From the NCBI RefSeq assembly GCF_902832845.1, contig NZ_CADFDB010000009.1:124001-188000 (forward strand): 64,000 bases of DNA, read 5' to 3'. The translations under genes and the position numbers were made by a program. Every line of letters starts with the position of its first letter. The first letter of the stretch is position 1. The DNA comes from Burkholderia metallica (GTDB lineage: Bacteria; Pseudomonadota; Gammaproteobacteria; Burkholderiales; Burkholderiaceae). The notes under the pieces are model-generated. The model worked only from the letters and a program-made list of their open reading frames with translations, was not told the DNA's origin and ran no database searches. Of the stretch, positions 52,205-62,670 are shown piece by piece.

Positions 52205-54529
52205 TTACCCCGCTTTCGGCTTCGCGAGCTGATCGGCAATCGGCAGGCTGCGAATGCGCGTGCCGGTCGCCGCGAAGATCGCATTGGTCAGCGCCGGCGC
52301 GACGGGCGGCAAACCCGGCTCGCCCACGCCGCCGAGCGGCGTCGCATAATCGTCCGGTGCGACGAGATGCACGCGGATTTCGCGCGGCGCTTCGTTCATT
52401 CTCAGCACCTGGAAGCCGTTGAAGTTGCTTTGCTCCGGGCGGCCGTCCTTGAACGTGATCTCGCCGTGCAGCGCGATGCCGAGCCCCATCACGACCGCGC
52501 CCTCGAGCTGCGAGCGTACGCGCTCCGGATTGACCTGCGGCCCGCAGTCGATCGCGATGTCGACCCGCGGCACCGTGATCTTGCCGTCGGCATCGACCTG
52601 CACCTCGCACACCGCCGCCGTATACGACACGAAGCTGCGATGCGCGGCGATTCCGAGCCCGTGCCCCTTCGGCAGCTTGCGGCCCCAGCCGGCGCCGCGC
52701 GCGACCGTTTCGACCACGCGCCGCAGCCGCCCGGTATCGATCGGATACAGCGCCGGGTCCTCGCCATAGTTCACGTTCTTCACCGTGATGTGCGGTTCGA
52801 ATCGCCGCGCGGGCCCGATCAGGTCGAGCAGGAAGTCCTTCGGGTCGCGGCCGGCCGCGTGCGCGAGCTCCGACACGAAGCTCTGGATGCCGAACGCATG
52901 CGGAATGTTGTAGACCGAACGGAACCAGCCGATCCGCGTGTGGGCTTCCGCGGCCGGATTCTCGATCCGCACGTTCGGAATCGCGAACGGCAGGTCTGCG
53001 ATGCCCTGCGCGAGCTCGCCGGGCTGCTCGTGCACGACGCCGGCCCTGAACGTCGACTGGATCGACGGCGCGACCGTGCGATGCTGCCACGCGACCACTT
53101 TTCCCGACGCATCGATTCCACCGTCGAACGCCTCGAGCGACACCGCATGGAAATAGTCGTGCGCGATGTCGTCCTCGCGCGTGAACGTCAGCTTGACGGG
53201 TGCGCCGACCGCCTTCGAAAGCAGTGCCGCCTCCACCACGTAGTCGGGCTTCGACTTGCGGCCGAAGCCGCCGCCGAGCAACGTCACGTTGACCGTCACG
53301 TGCTCCGTCGGCAGCCCGAGTGCTTTCGCGACTTCGTCGCGCGTGGTTTGCGGCGCCTGCGTGCAGGTCCATACTTCGCAGCGCCCGTCGGCCACGCGCG
53401 CGACCGCCGCCGGCGGCTCCATCGTCGCGTGCGCGAGATGCGGAATGTAGTACGTCGCGCGCACGCGTTTCGCGGCGCCGGCCAGCGCCGCCGCCGCGTC
53501 GCCGTCGTTGCGGATCACGTCGCCCGGCTGCGCGGCGGCCGCTTCGAGCGTCTTGCGATACGCGGCCGAGTCGTAGTTCGCGTTGGGTCCGTGCTTCCAG
53601 TCGATCTTCAGTTGCGCGCGCGCCTGGATCGCGGTCCACGTATCGCGCGCGACGACCGCGATGCCGCCGAGCGGCTGGAAACCGGACGGCAGCGGCGTCG
53701 GCTCGAGCGGCACGACCTTGACGACGCCAGGCAGCTTCTGCGCCGCCGATGCGTCGAACGATGCCACGGTATCGCCGTACGCCGGCGGTCGCGCGACGAC
53801 CGCGTACAGCATCCCGTCGAGCCGCGTGTCGATCCCGTAGTGCGCGCGGCCGCCGACGATGTCGCGTCCGTCGATCAGCGCCGTTTCACCCTTGCCGATA
53901 TAGCGGAATTCGGCTGGCGTTTTCAGCACTACCGTTGCCGGATCCGGCGCGGGCAGCGCGGCCGCTTTCGCCGCCAGTTCGCCGAAGCCGAGCTTGCGTC
54001 CGCTCTTCGTGTCGACGACCTCGTGCACCGTCGCCTTGACCTGTCGCACATCGACGCCCCACGCCGCCGCCGCGGCCTGCTCGAGCATCGTGCGCGCGGC
54101 CGCGCCCGCGCGGCGCAACGCGGCGAAGCTCTGGCGCAGGCTGCGCGAGCCGTCGGTGTTCTGGTTGCCGTAGCGCGGCTCGTCGCCGACCGCCTGCGCG
54201 ACCGCCACGCGCGCCCAGTCCGCGCCCAGTTCGTCCGCTACCACGAGCGCGACGCTCGTGCGCACGCCCTGCCCCATCTCGGAGCGGATGCAGGTCACGG
54301 TAACGGTGCCGTCCGGTGCGATTGCGACGAACAGATGCGGATCGTCGCGCAACCCGTGCGGCATCCCCGCACCGCCGTACTGCGGATTCGCGCTGACGGG
54401 CGGTTGCCCCGGCGTGGCCGCGCGCACGAGCGACGGCACGCCGAACGCGAGCAGCAGCCCGCCGGATGCGAAGCCGAGCAGCAGCGCGCGGCGGCTCTCG
54501 TTGTGGACGGAAAGTTCGGGCGCGCTCAT
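52205..54529 (-). CDS. Molybdopterin-binding large subunit, isoquinoline 1-oxidoreductase/aldehyde oxidase type
   Basis: 774 residues, start [20 protein letters not shown] overlapping the small-subunit stop as ATGA. The N-terminus has a twin-Arg-like/hydrophobic segment ([19 protein letters not shown]), suggesting export with the cofactor. Xanthine-oxidase-family features: [47 protein letters not shown]-like [61 protein letters not shown] and the catalytic-Glu region [19 protein letters not shown]. It hydroxylates a heterocycle or aldehyde and passes electrons to the 2Fe-2S subunit. The specific substrate is unknown. No cytochrome subunit follows. Confidence 0.9.
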   Translation of the reverse strand: MSAPELSVHNESRRALLLGFASGGLLLAFGVPSLVRAATPGQPPVSANPQYGGAGMPHGLRDDPHLFVAIAPDGTVTVTCIRSEMGQGVRTSVALVVADELGADWARVAVAQAVGDEPRYGNQNTDGSRSLRQSFAALRRAGAAARTMLEQAAAAAWGVDVRQVKATVHEVVDTKSGRKLGFGELAAKAAALPAPDPATVVLKTPAEFRYIGKGETALIDGRDIVGGRAHYGIDTRLDGMLYAVVARPPAYGDTVASFDASAAQKLPGVVKVVPLEPTPLPSGFQPLGGIAVVARDTWTAIQARAQLKIDWKHGPNANYDSAAYRKTLEAAAAQPGDVIRNDGDAAAALAGAAKRVRATYYIPHLAHATMEPPAAVARVADGRCEVWTCTQAPQTTRDEVAKALGLPTEHVTVNVTLLGGGFGRKSKPDYVVEAALLSKAVGAPVKLTFTREDDIAHDYFHAVSLEAFDGGIDASGKVVAWQHRTVAPSIQSTFRAGVVHEQPGELAQGIADLPFAIPNVRIENPAAEAHTRIGWFRSVYNIPHAFGIQSFVSELAHAAGRDPKDFLLDLIGPARRFEPHITVKNVNYGEDPALYPIDTGRLRRVVETVARGAGWGRKLPKGHGLGIAAHRSFVSYTAAVCEVQVDADGKITVPRVDIAIDCGPQVNPERVRSQLEGAVVMGLGIALHGEITFKDGRPEQSNFNGFQVLRMNEAPREIRVHLVAPDDYATPLGGVGEPGLPPVAPALTNAIFAATGTRIRSLPIADQLAKPKAG

Positions 54530-54987
54530 GCGGCACCTCCGCGGCGCACGGCCAGTCGGATCGCCGCGCGAATGCGCGTGTAGGTGCCGCAGCGGCAGAT
54601 GTTGCCGGACATCGCATCGTCGATGTCGGCGTCGGTCGGATGGGGATTCGTCTTCAGCAACGACGCGGCCTGCATGATCTGCCCGGACTGGCAGTAGCCG
54701 CACTGCGCGACGTTCAGTTCCTGCCACGCCTGCTGCAGCGGATGGGTCAGGTCCGTCGACAGTCCCTCGATCGTCGTCACGCCCTTGCCGGACGCGGCTG
54801 CGACGGGCGTGATGCACGACCGAATCGCGACGCCGTCGAGATGCACGGTGCACGCGCCGCACAGCGCCATGCCGCAGCCGAACTTGGTGCCCGTGTGGCC
54901 GAGGACGTCGCGCAGATACCAGAGCAACGGCATGTCGGGATTGCCGTCGAAATGCTGCTCGCTACCGTTGACGGTCAGCGTGATCAT
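54526..54987 (-). CDS. 2Fe-2S small subunit of the molybdenum hydroxylase
   Basis: 153 residues with CAGGAGG before the ATG. The plant-type ferredoxin Cys set is [19 protein letters not shown] with CITP; the helical [2Fe-2S] domain has [11 protein letters not shown] and [16 protein letters not shown]. It matches IorA/CoxS-type subunits in length and order and forms the electron path from the molybdopterin subunit encoded next with a 4-bp overlap. Confidence 0.95.
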   Translation of the reverse strand: MITLTVNGSEQHFDGNPDMPLLWYLRDVLGHTGTKFGCGMALCGACTVHLDGVAIRSCITPVAAASGKGVTTIEGLSTDLTHPLQQAWQELNVAQCGYCQSGQIMQAASLLKTNPHPTDADIDDAMSGNICRCGTYTRIRAAIRLAVRRGGAA

Positions 54988-55971
54988 CGTTCACCTCCTG
55001 GTCGGGGCGCCCGCCTCGCACCACGGGCGCCGGGTGGGGATTCGAACGACAGCGGGTGCGTGCTGCTGCGCCGGCCCGTGCCGTCTCGTGGACTACGCCG
55101 CCGGCAGACCCGGCGGTCAATGCGTTGATGCGTTGCAATCGGCGCGCTGGCCGGGGACGGCTGTCGGGCATGCGATCCGGGTTGAAACCGGCACACGCGC
55201 CAGCGTCGATTCTGGCCCATGCAAACCGTCACTCAGGCAACACGCCGCTGTCCGAGCTGACAGAATCGTATGCGGAATGGCCCGGGCTCCAACTCTAACC
55301 GATGTGCGGCTGGTTTGCGCCGGGCGCGTATCGCGGGACTGATGGGGGGAAACAGGGGAATTTCGGCGGAGAATCGGTAACGCGTGACGGGCATGGCGCG
55401 GACGCAACCGATCAATGCAGCGGCCCTGTTGCGATGGGGACGCGAGGCAGCCGCACGCCATCCGCGGGAGATATTGGGCGAGCCCAGGGTTTTAGGACGC
55501 AGCGCCTCGACCGGAAGACTCGCGGAAGAATGATGAATGCACCGCTGGATCGCGGCAGTGCCACGCGACAGCATGGGCGCGTCCGCCACGGTCTTCGTGC
55601 TGTGCTTGAAGCGATGGATCGCAAGCGCGCCTCACGCATCGGCACGCGCGATGCAAACGGTCCGATCGAACAGGCGATCATCCATGTCGTCGCCTGCTCG
55701 ACGCAGGACAACACGCCGAATCCGACGACAATGCATGCGTTTCGCATCGATCCTGGGCGCGGGCATCGCGATGCACGCGTGTGTCCGGCATGCAACGCGC
55801 GTGGCGGTGCCCGAAGTCACCTGCCGGATGTCGACCCGCGACCTCGTCTTCCGTCTGCGAACCGGCCCGCACACACGAAAGCCGGATATACGCAATCGAT
55901 TCGCGCATGAAACACCGCCGCCTTCACACGGCGTTGCCGCTCGAAGCGGCCGCTTCACGCCATCGCATTGC
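54988..55971. other. Gene-poor stretch between molybdenum hydroxylase and wecB
   Basis: 984 bp without a convincing gene. All longer frames are Arg/Ala/Ser-rich with poor codon bias and no family resemblance. GC content is somewhat lower than in the neighbouring genes. The hydroxylase promoter must lie at the left end. I see no RNA gene, repeat array or terminator. Confidence 0.5.
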
Positions 55972-57189
55972 TCACGGCGACCTCAACGCCTGCAACCCCA
56001 GCGTGAGCGCATTGCGCGGCAGGTCCGACGCCCCCATCGAAAAGCTCGTCGCCCTCGCGGCCCCCGCCGGATTGCGCATCAACGCGTGAACGATCCGCTC
56101 GCTCGCATGACCGTCGCCATACGGATTGCTCGCATGCGCCATTTCCCCGTACGCGCTCTCGCTGTCGAACAGCCGCGATGCTTCCCACACGATCCGCTCC
56201 TGATCGGTGCCGACGAGCCGCGCGGTGCCCGCCTGAATCGCCTCGGGGCGCTCGGTCGTCTCGCGCGTGACCAGCACCGGTTTGCCGAGCGCCGGCCCTT
56301 CTTCCTGAATGCCGCCCGAATCGGTGATGATGAAATGTGCGCGAGACATCAGGAATACGAACGACAGATATTCCTGCGGCTCGATCAGGTAGATGTTCGG
56401 CACGCTGCCCAGCCGAGCGCGCGCCGGTTCCCGCACGTTCGGATTCATGTGCAGCGGATAGACGAACTGCGCGTCGGGATAGCGGTTCGCGAGCGTGCAC
56501 AGCGCGTCGCAGAAATGCTGGAACGGCGCGCCGAAACTTTCGCGACGATGCCCGGTGATCAGCACGACACGCCGCGATGGTTCGAGAAACGGAAACTGTC
56601 CGGCGACCTTCTCCGTCAGCGCCGCGGTGCTGTCCAGCATGCGCTTGACCTCGTGCAACGCATCGATCACCGTATTGCCGGTCAGCACGACGGCTCCACC
56701 CGGTATGCCCTCGCTGAGCAGGTTGTCGCGCGCCTGCCCGGTCGGCGCGAAATGCCACGACGACACCGCGTCGGTCACGCGGCGGTTCAACTCCTCCGGC
56801 CACGGCGACCAAATGTCGCCGCTGCGCAAACCGGCCTCCACGTGTCCGACCGGCAGGTAGCGATAAAACGCCGCGAGACTGACCGCGAGCGTGGTCGTCG
56901 TGTCCCCGTGTACCAGCACGACGTCGGGACGCAACTCGTCGAAGACGATGCCGATTGCCTGCAGAATACCGGTCGTTACGTCGGTCAGCGTCTGGCTTTG
57001 CCGCATCACGTTGAGATCGTAGTCGGGCTTGATGTCGAACAGCGTCAGCACCTGATCGAGCATTTCGCGGTGCTGCGCGGTCACGCATACCCTGGCGTCG
57101 ACCCCTGCCTGCGCCTTCAATGCACGCACCAGCGGGGCCATCTTGATGGCCTCCGGCCGAGTCCCGAACACAAGCAAAATCTTTTTCAT
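55972..57189 (-). CDS. wecB: UDP-N-acetylglucosamine 2-epimerase (non-hydrolysing)
   Basis: 405 residues, start [21 protein letters not shown]. Family motifs in order: [109 protein letters not shown]. It interconverts UDP-GlcNAc and UDP-ManNAc for surface polysaccharide. The C-terminus extends about 25-30 residues beyond the usual end ([20 protein letters not shown] onward). No glycosyltransferases flank it, but GlmS, which makes the amino-sugar precursor, is encoded on the opposite strand nearby. Confidence 0.94.
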   Translation of the reverse strand: MKKILLVFGTRPEAIKMAPLVRALKAQAGVDARVCVTAQHREMLDQVLTLFDIKPDYDLNVMRQSQTLTDVTTGILQAIGIVFDELRPDVVLVHGDTTTTLAVSLAAFYRYLPVGHVEAGLRSGDIWSPWPEELNRRVTDAVSSWHFAPTGQARDNLLSEGIPGGAVVLTGNTVIDALHEVKRMLDSTAALTEKVAGQFPFLEPSRRVVLITGHRRESFGAPFQHFCDALCTLANRYPDAQFVYPLHMNPNVREPARARLGSVPNIYLIEPQEYLSFVFLMSRAHFIITDSGGIQEEGPALGKPVLVTRETTERPEAIQAGTARLVGTDQERIVWEASRLFDSESAYGEMAHASNPYGDGHASERIVHALMRNPAGAARATSFSMGASDLPRNALTLGLQALRSP

Positions 57190-58553
57190 CGTTATCCTCG
57201 TTGAGCCATTTCGCGCTGAATGACCCTGCTCGTGGCGCGAAGCATGTATTCAGGCGGCGCCTCCCGTACTCGCATGCGATCGACACGTTGCGGTGTCGCG
57301 CAGCGAGCGCGCCGCCCGGTCCACGTGGTCAACGCCACGCGAATCGTCGTACTACCGGCGTCCCGTTGCACTCGATCAGTCACGTCATGAGTCGTTCCTC
57401 GTCTGGCTTGGCTTGGACTGGCTTGGACTGGCTTGGTCTGGTTCGGCTTGGCTTGGCGTTACGTGTGTTCGCTATCGCCCTTCCACTACAGCAATATTCA
57501 AACCAGCGGGCCTGCGGCCGTACCCGCTTCACACCGCACGCCGCGAGCATACGCAGTGCGCAACGGAATGTTTCACAACTGCTACGCGTGCCGCATCGCC
57601 GGCCTAGTGCGAAACAGCCAACCATTCAGGCAATTGCACGGTGTTTTCGGTGACGTCGTCCGACGAATCTCGACTTCACGGCAGGCTCCATAGCGCATCG
57701 AATCTCACGCTTCTGTCGAAGCGCGTTGCGCTTCCTCGATCCGCCACTTTCGTCTGTGCAGCAGGCAACGCAATCGACGACTCGACCGCAGTCACGTACC
57801 GGGGATTTATTCGACACGCAACACCGTTCACGTCACACGAGTCGAAGCGTGGGAAATGTTTCGAACGTGTAACGCAAGCCCTGAACGGGGCCGTTACATC
57901 GGAGTCCGGTTCATTCAAGGCGTGTGATCAAACGAAACGTAGAACCATCCTGGCGATGCACACGCATCGACCCGCGCGACACGTATCCCCGCACGGCGGT
58001 GTACTGCAGAAGCCGCACAGGTTCGGCAGACAATTCGCTCGCCGCATGACACGTGCGGACCGCACCGCCGATCGCGTGCCGGCATTCGCGCCCGCTCGGA
58101 CTGATTCTTCGGTGAATCAAAATCCATCACCGTCATCCATGCGACGCACCGGCCGCCGCTCCCGCCCGTTGCTGCGCGCGGTAACGCGGCCGATGGCTCG
58201 CGCCTTGCTTAATGACTGTGGGATGCGCCCCGATGCATTCGTCCGACAGCGGACGAACGGGGCCCGGTCCACGAAGCCGTGCGGAAGCGCGACGCGTGCG
58301 TCAGCAGCGGAAGACAAGCGCTCTGCGTGCCGAACGTGCCGACGTGGCCAGCTGAAGTACGCACTATCCACGCGCCGTGGGCCGGCTCCGATGCCCCGAA
58401 CCGGCTCGTGAACGCAAAGGATCGATACCAGCCTCTGGTTCACCGGCGCCATGATGAACCGAGCCGCAACATAGCCATGCTCGCCGGACGCGACGCGGCC
58501 AACGCCGTACCCGGCGACGATTGAACAGGATCGCCGCGCAGGAGCCCACGATC
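57190..58553. other. 1.36-kb non-coding region between wecB and the secreted hydrolase-like gene
   Basis: The region is flanked by divergent genes and has lower GC than they do. No frame has convincing codon bias or a recognisable family. It contains a short tandem repeat at 57402-57457 and must hold two promoters. Its length is notable for this gene-dense genome and would allow an undetected small RNA or a decayed gene. Confidence 0.5.
57402..57457. repeat. Short degenerate tandem repeat (TGGCTTGGACTGGCTTGG units)
   Basis: About 56 bp built from TGGCTTGG and TGGACTGGCT-like units of 5-10 bp, strongly strand-asymmetric (G/T on the plus strand). It lies in non-coding DNA about 210 bp upstream of wecB. 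Such arrays arise by slippage and may alter promoter spacing. Confidence 0.8.
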
Positions 58554-59648
58554 ATGAATCGGCCCGCGCTTTACCCCGCCGCACGTTCGCGCGTTGCGGC
58601 CACCGTCGCGCTGTGCCGCCTGTGGCACGTCGCCTGCTGGATCGCTGCGTGCGGCTTCGCGTTACACGCGGGCGCCGCCGAGCTCCGGCTCAACGGGCTG
58701 TACCAACGCGCCGACGGTGCGATCACCGTGCGCCTGAACGGCGTCGGCATCGACCCGTATTTCGCGGCGAAGGCGCTGCTCGCCGCGTCCGACGCGCAAC
58801 TCGACGCGCGCCAGGCCGCACTCGCATGGATTGCGTGGTTGCTGCCGCGCCAGCGTCCCGATGGCGGCTTCGATCGCTTCTGTGTGAAGAACGACCGGTA
58901 CCGCTCATGCGCGAGCGCGGAAACCGACGACGCGACGATGGCGACGTGGATCGAACTGCTCGCGCGCTTCGCGCCGCCCGATGGCTTGCCCACCGCGTGG
59001 GAACTCAGCCTGAACCGCGCCGTCGACCATCTCGACGCATTGCTCGACAGGCCCTCCGGCGTCTATCAGATCTCGTCGTCGCTGCACGTCGCGCTGCTGA
59101 TGGACAACGTCGAGGTGCACCGCGCGTTCCAGGCGCTCGCGGCGTACTACGCCCGGCGCGCGGACCCCACGCATGCGGACTTGTGGGGCCAGCGTGCCAA
59201 CCGGCTGGCATCCGCGATCCTGAAGGTGTTCTGGCGCGGCACCGCATCCGGCTTTCTTGCCAGCACGCAGCAGGTCAGCGATGCGAGTTTTTATCCGGCG
59301 AAGCTCGCGCAGATTCTCCCGCTCCTGTCCGATATTCAGGTTCCCGAACAATCTGGCGAAGTGATCTACACGCGATGGATGCGAAAGTACGGCAAGCGCT
59401 GGCCGCAACTCGCCGACACCGATTACCCGTGGAGCCTGATCGCGCTGGTCGCGCTCAGGATGAACGATTGGGGCACGGTTGCATGCTGGCAGGCGCGATC
59501 GGGCCCATACCGGCACGGTGCGCACTGGAACGTACTGGAGGAATCGCTTTATCTGGCATTCGAACGCAGGAAGGCCGCCCCCGTCATACCCGCCCGATGC
59601 GGGCTCGCGACGGCAGCGGCGGCGGAAACGGCAACCGCATCGCGCTGA
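58554..59648 (+). CDS. Secreted six-hairpin (alpha/alpha-toroid) glycosidase-like protein
   Basis: 364 residues from ATG at 58554 with AGGAG nine bases upstream. A signal peptide ends near HAGAA (AACGFALHAGAAELRL). The body is helical with repeating hairpins: QAALAWIAWLLPRQRPDGGFDRFC, SAETDDATMATWIELLARFAP, SSSLHVALLMDNVEVHRAFQALAAYY, DASFYPAKLAQILPLLSD and YPWSLIALVALRMNDWG. The pattern resembles glycoside hydrolases or lyases with an alpha/alpha barrel encoded in polysaccharide loci. Acid/base candidates (SAETDD) are visible but unproven. It precedes glmS by 48 bp on the same strand, so a role in amino-sugar polysaccharide processing is plausible. Confidence 0.6.
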   Translation: MNRPALYPAARSRVAATVALCRLWHVACWIAACGFALHAGAAELRLNGLYQRADGAITVRLNGVGIDPYFAAKALLAASDAQLDARQAALAWIAWLLPRQRPDGGFDRFCVKNDRYRSCASAETDDATMATWIELLARFAPPDGLPTAWELSLNRAVDHLDALLDRPSGVYQISSSLHVALLMDNVEVHRAFQALAAYYARRADPTHADLWGQRANRLASAILKVFWRGTASGFLASTQQVSDASFYPAKLAQILPLLSDIQVPEQSGEVIYTRWMRKYGKRWPQLADTDYPWSLIALVALRMNDWGTVACWQARSGPYRHGAHWNVLEESLYLAFERRKAAPVIPARCGLATAAAAETATASR

Positions 59649-59696
59649 CACAACGGTGCGCGCGGTCCATGATGACCAACAGGGAGGTGACGAGTC

Positions 59697-61514
59697 ATGT
59701 GTGGCATCGTCGGCGCGGTCGCGCAACGGGACATCGTCCCGATTCTGATTGAAGGTTTGCGTCGCCTCGAATATCGCGGCTACGATTCATGCGGCGTGGC
59801 GACGGTCGTCGACGGCCAGGCGCGTCGCGAGCGCAGCGTGTCGCGCGTCGCCGATCTCGATGCGCACGTGCGCACTGCCGGCCTGACCGGCAGCACCGGC
59901 ATTGCGCATACGCGCTGGGCGACGCATGGCGCGCCGGCAACCTGCAACGCGCATCCGATCTTCTCGCGCGACGAAATCGCGCTCGTGCACAACGGCATCA
60001 TCGAAAACCACGAAACGTTGCGCAAGCAACTTTCCGCCGCGCACTACGAGTTCGACGGCCAGACCGACACCGAGGTCGTCGCGCACCTGATCCACAGCCA
60101 GTATCGCGGCGACCTGCTCGCCGCCGTGCGCGCGGCGACCTCGCAGCTTCATGGCGCGTACGCGATCGCCGTGTTCAGCAAGCACGAGCCGCAACGGCTG
60201 ATCGGCGCGCGGGCCGGCTCGCCGCTCGTCGTCGGCGTGACGGACGGCGAATGCTTTCTCGCCTCCGACGCGCTTGCGCTCGCCGGCATCACCGATCGCT
60301 TCATCTTTCTCGAGGAAGGCGACATCGTCGAGTTGACGCCCGGCGGCGTGCGCGTACTCGATCGCAGCGGCGCTCCGGTCGAACGCGCGGTACAGACCAT
60401 TTCGTCCGCGCAGGCCGTGGTCGAACTCGGGCCGTACCGGCATTTCATGCAGAAGGAGATTTTCGAGCAACCGCAGGCCGTGGCCGCGACCATTCCGGAT
60501 GCGGGACTGTTCGATCCGGCCGTGTTCGGGCCCGACGCCGCGCGGGCGTTCGAGCAGATCGACAACGTGCTGATTCTCGCGTGCGGCACGAGCCACTATT
60601 CCGGCCTGACTGCGCGCCGCTGGCTCGAAACGATCGCGCGCGTGCCCGCGCAGGTCGAGATCGCGAGCGAGTACCGCTACAGCGACGCGCTCGCGATGCC
60701 GAATACGCTGGTGGTCAGCGTGTCGCAATCCGGCGAGACCGCCGACACGCTCGCCGCGCTGAAGTACGCGCAGGCACTCGGCCACGTCGACACGCTGGCG
60801 ATCTGCAACGTGCCGACCAGCGCGATGATGCGACAGACCGGCCTGCGTTTCCTGACGCGGGCCGGCCCGGAAATCGGCGTCGCGTCGACCAAGGCGTTCA
60901 CGACGCAGCTCGTCGCGCTGTTCATTCTCGCGGTCACGCTCGGGCGGCTGCGCGGCTACGTCGATGACGCGCAACTCGCGCGCTACACGATGCAATTGCG
61001 GCGGCTGCCCGGCGCGCTCGAGGACGTACTCGGGCTCGAGCCGCAGATCGAGCGCTGGGCCGCGGAATTCTCGCAGCACGAGAATGCGCTGTTTCTCGGG
61101 CGCGGGCTGCACTACCCGATCGCGCTCGAAGGGGCGCTGAAGCTGAAGGAGATTTCGTATATCCACGCGGAGGCGTATCCGGCGGGCGAGCTGAAGCACG
61201 GGCCGCTCGCGCTCGTGACGCACACGATGCCCGTTGCGACGATCGCGCCGAACGATGCGCTGCTGGAGAAGCTGAAGTCGAACATGCAGGAAGTGCGGGC
61301 GCGCGGCGGGCAGCTTTACGTGTTCGCCGATGCCGATACGCGGATCGACAACAGCGAAGGCGTGTCGGTGCTGCGGATGCCGGATTACTACGGGTTGTTG
61401 TCACCGATCCTGCACGTCGTGCCGTTGCAGTTGCTTGCGTATCACGCGGCGTGTTTGCGGGGGGCGGATATCGACAAGCCGAGGAATCTGGCGAAATCGG
61501 TGACGGTCGAGTGA
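59697..61514 (+). CDS. glmS: Glutamine-fructose-6-phosphate aminotransferase
   Basis: 605 residues, start [17 protein letters not shown] with GGGAGGTGA upstream; Cys2 is the glutaminase nucleophile. Glutaminase features [15 protein letters not shown] and HNGIIENHE are present. Two SIS domains follow ([93 protein letters not shown]) and the typical end [15 protein letters not shown]. It makes glucosamine-6-phosphate for cell wall and polysaccharide. This may be a second, locus-specific copy. The 3' end is the attTn7 target region, and foreign DNA follows it. Confidence 0.97.
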   Translation: MCGIVGAVAQRDIVPILIEGLRRLEYRGYDSCGVATVVDGQARRERSVSRVADLDAHVRTAGLTGSTGIAHTRWATHGAPATCNAHPIFSRDEIALVHNGIIENHETLRKQLSAAHYEFDGQTDTEVVAHLIHSQYRGDLLAAVRAATSQLHGAYAIAVFSKHEPQRLIGARAGSPLVVGVTDGECFLASDALALAGITDRFIFLEEGDIVELTPGGVRVLDRSGAPVERAVQTISSAQAVVELGPYRHFMQKEIFEQPQAVAATIPDAGLFDPAVFGPDAARAFEQIDNVLILACGTSHYSGLTARRWLETIARVPAQVEIASEYRYSDALAMPNTLVVSVSQSGETADTLAALKYAQALGHVDTLAICNVPTSAMMRQTGLRFLTRAGPEIGVASTKAFTTQLVALFILAVTLGRLRGYVDDAQLARYTMQLRRLPGALEDVLGLEPQIERWAAEFSQHENALFLGRGLHYPIALEGALKLKEISYIHAEAYPAGELKHGPLALVTHTMPVATIAPNDALLEKLKSNMQEVRARGGQLYVFADADTRIDNSEGVSVLRMPDYYGLLSPILHVVPLQLLAYHAACLRGADIDKPRNLAKSVTVE

Positions 61515-61540
61515 TGGGGAGATGGGGAAACCGGGGGGCG
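61470..61540 (+). other. Presumptive attTn7 region at the glmS 3' end
   Basis: TnsD-type target recognition uses the last codons of glmS (here encoding [15 protein letters not shown]), and insertion occurs about 25 bp beyond the stop. The DNA just past this point changes to transposase debris and low-GC accessory genes. No Tn7 end sequence is seen, so use of the site is inferred. Confidence 0.45.
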
Positions 61541-61543
61541 GGG

Positions 61544-61720
61544 GTCGACGCCGGTGATTGTCAGCATCACTCGTAATCGCGCGTCGTCGACGGTCGCTTG
61601 CGCAAGCGCTTTCTCCACTTCACGCAGATCCTCGCCGAGGCGGTCCAGTTCGCGCAGTCGCTGCTCAACACCGAGTCGCTCGTCCAACGGAGCGGTCGAA
61701 CGCCGAGCCACGCGCGCCCC
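61544..61720 (-). pseudogene. Transposase fragment, IS110-like
   Basis: The minus frame contains APLDERLGVEQRLRELDRLG followed by DLREVEKALAQ and RLRVMLTITGVD, the coiled-coil plus (T)ITGVD/IPGVGP pattern in front of the C-terminal domain of IS110-family transposases. The frame then runs into the antisense of glmS, so only a remnant of about 55 residues exists. Other helical DNA-binding origins are possible. Confidence 0.4.
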
Positions 61721-61913
61721 TTCTTGCCAAACAGATCGGTGGCGGGACACCGCTCGTCGTGTAGAACAGATAGGAGCCGCATCGGCTTGATTCGTGTCCC
61801 TTGCGACATCGAAATCGATACTGCGCGTTCCAACCTCTCCATTCTGATTCCAGCAACTTCAGTCCGTATGGACGAAGCGCCTCTCGCATTCGCTTCAACT
61901 GATCGAGTGACAA
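61665..61913 (-). pseudogene. Remnant of a zinc-ribbon-like gene
   Basis: From about 61910 the minus frame reads LDQLKRMREALRPYGLKLLE then YRFRCRKGHESSRCGSY, reminiscent of Cys/GHE zinc-ribbon proteins associated with mobile DNA. It starts only at a TTG and soon degenerates (ICLARRGARGSAFD) while the transposase-like frame takes over. I read it as a broken fragment. Confidence 0.35.
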
Positions 61914-62065
61914 CGTTGTTGCTCCGCAAAATTCCTTTCGTCGGCCTACCGGCGCATAGAGGCCCAGAAGTCGACCACCCCCAACGTATGATTCTCACAA
62001 GTTACTCTCGTGAAATCGAGGCCACCCGGGCCATGCTCTGACCAGTCACCGGGAGTTGCGAAATC

Positions 62066-62644
62066 CTACTTCTCAGATTGCGAAATGACCTCTCCGAAAT
62101 CGAACCCTTTTAATTTATTTTGCTCTACAAGCTCTCTAAAACGCTCGGATACAAATACTGTAGCAGGACTTTCTTTTAGGCGAAATATATCAACCCCTTC
62201 AACGCGACTCTTCAGAAGAAATATTTTATTAAAAACCGTCGCCCGAGGATAGACTTTGAATTTTGATGCATCCATATCGACAGCATTCTCTATCACCCGG
62301 GTTACATGAAATCCGGACATGTCTTTTATCGGGGCTTCGACCTGCAATATCTCCCCGCTGTCACGAAGTACCGGCGCCAATACATCCAGCGCCCTCTCAC
62401 TAAACATGAGAAATGGGGACAGCATCGCATGAACATCGCTGGTCTTTTTTCTGCGAGAAGTGCCCCACGCAAGCTTAACGGGGTCGTAGTCTCCACCAAA
62501 ACCTCGCCCGCAAAGAGCGGTTGCTCGTATAGCTACGCTCTTGTCATATGCGATTTCAGCGTCATCGTCGACTTGGACGAGTGGCTGAAATGCCTCATCC
62601 TGCCTCAGACCGTATACGTCACTCACGTATTGCCCCACATCCAA
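62066..62644 (-). CDS. DUF1629/Imm11-like immunity protein
   Basis: About 192 residues. The C-terminal block VFVSERFRELVEQNKLKGFDFGEV is the hallmark of DUF1629 immunity proteins of polymorphic toxins; FKVYPRATVFNKIFLLKSRVEGVDIFRL precedes it. The start is unclear: no ATG is in frame, TTG at 62644 is the best candidate, and HYDLDVGQYV just upstream in the frame looks homologous, so the 5' end may be damaged. GC content is far below the average. It is the second of two tandem immunity-like genes behind the RHS toxin and may neutralise a related toxin from another strain. Confidence 0.68.
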   Translation of the reverse strand: MDVGQYVSDVYGLRQDEAFQPLVQVDDDAEIAYDKSVAIRATALCGRGFGGDYDPVKLAWGTSRRKKTSDVHAMLSPFLMFSERALDVLAPVLRDSGEILQVEAPIKDMSGFHVTRVIENAVDMDASKFKVYPRATVFNKIFLLKSRVEGVDIFRLKESPATVFVSERFRELVEQNKLKGFDFGEVISQSEK

Positions 62645-62670
62645 ATCATAGTGCCAAGATAAATGGCGGC

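Larger units (their letters stand above)
61515..62065. other. Junction between glmS and the RHS/immunity island
   Basis: This 551-bp stretch contains the IS110-like and zinc-ribbon-like remnants and no intact gene. GC content falls steadily from the glmS side to the immunity genes, marking the left border of an acquired segment. No terminator for glmS is obvious. Confidence 0.55.

Noticed and set aside
55302-55910. Plus-strand frame of about 200 codons in the gap before wecB
   Set aside because: Poor codon bias, no ribosome-binding site and no recognisable domain.
61442-61750. Minus-strand frame ending [14 protein letters not shown] across the glmS end
   Set aside because: The tail is the well-known antisense artefact of glmS; only the middle portion resembling an IS110 transposase fragment was kept.
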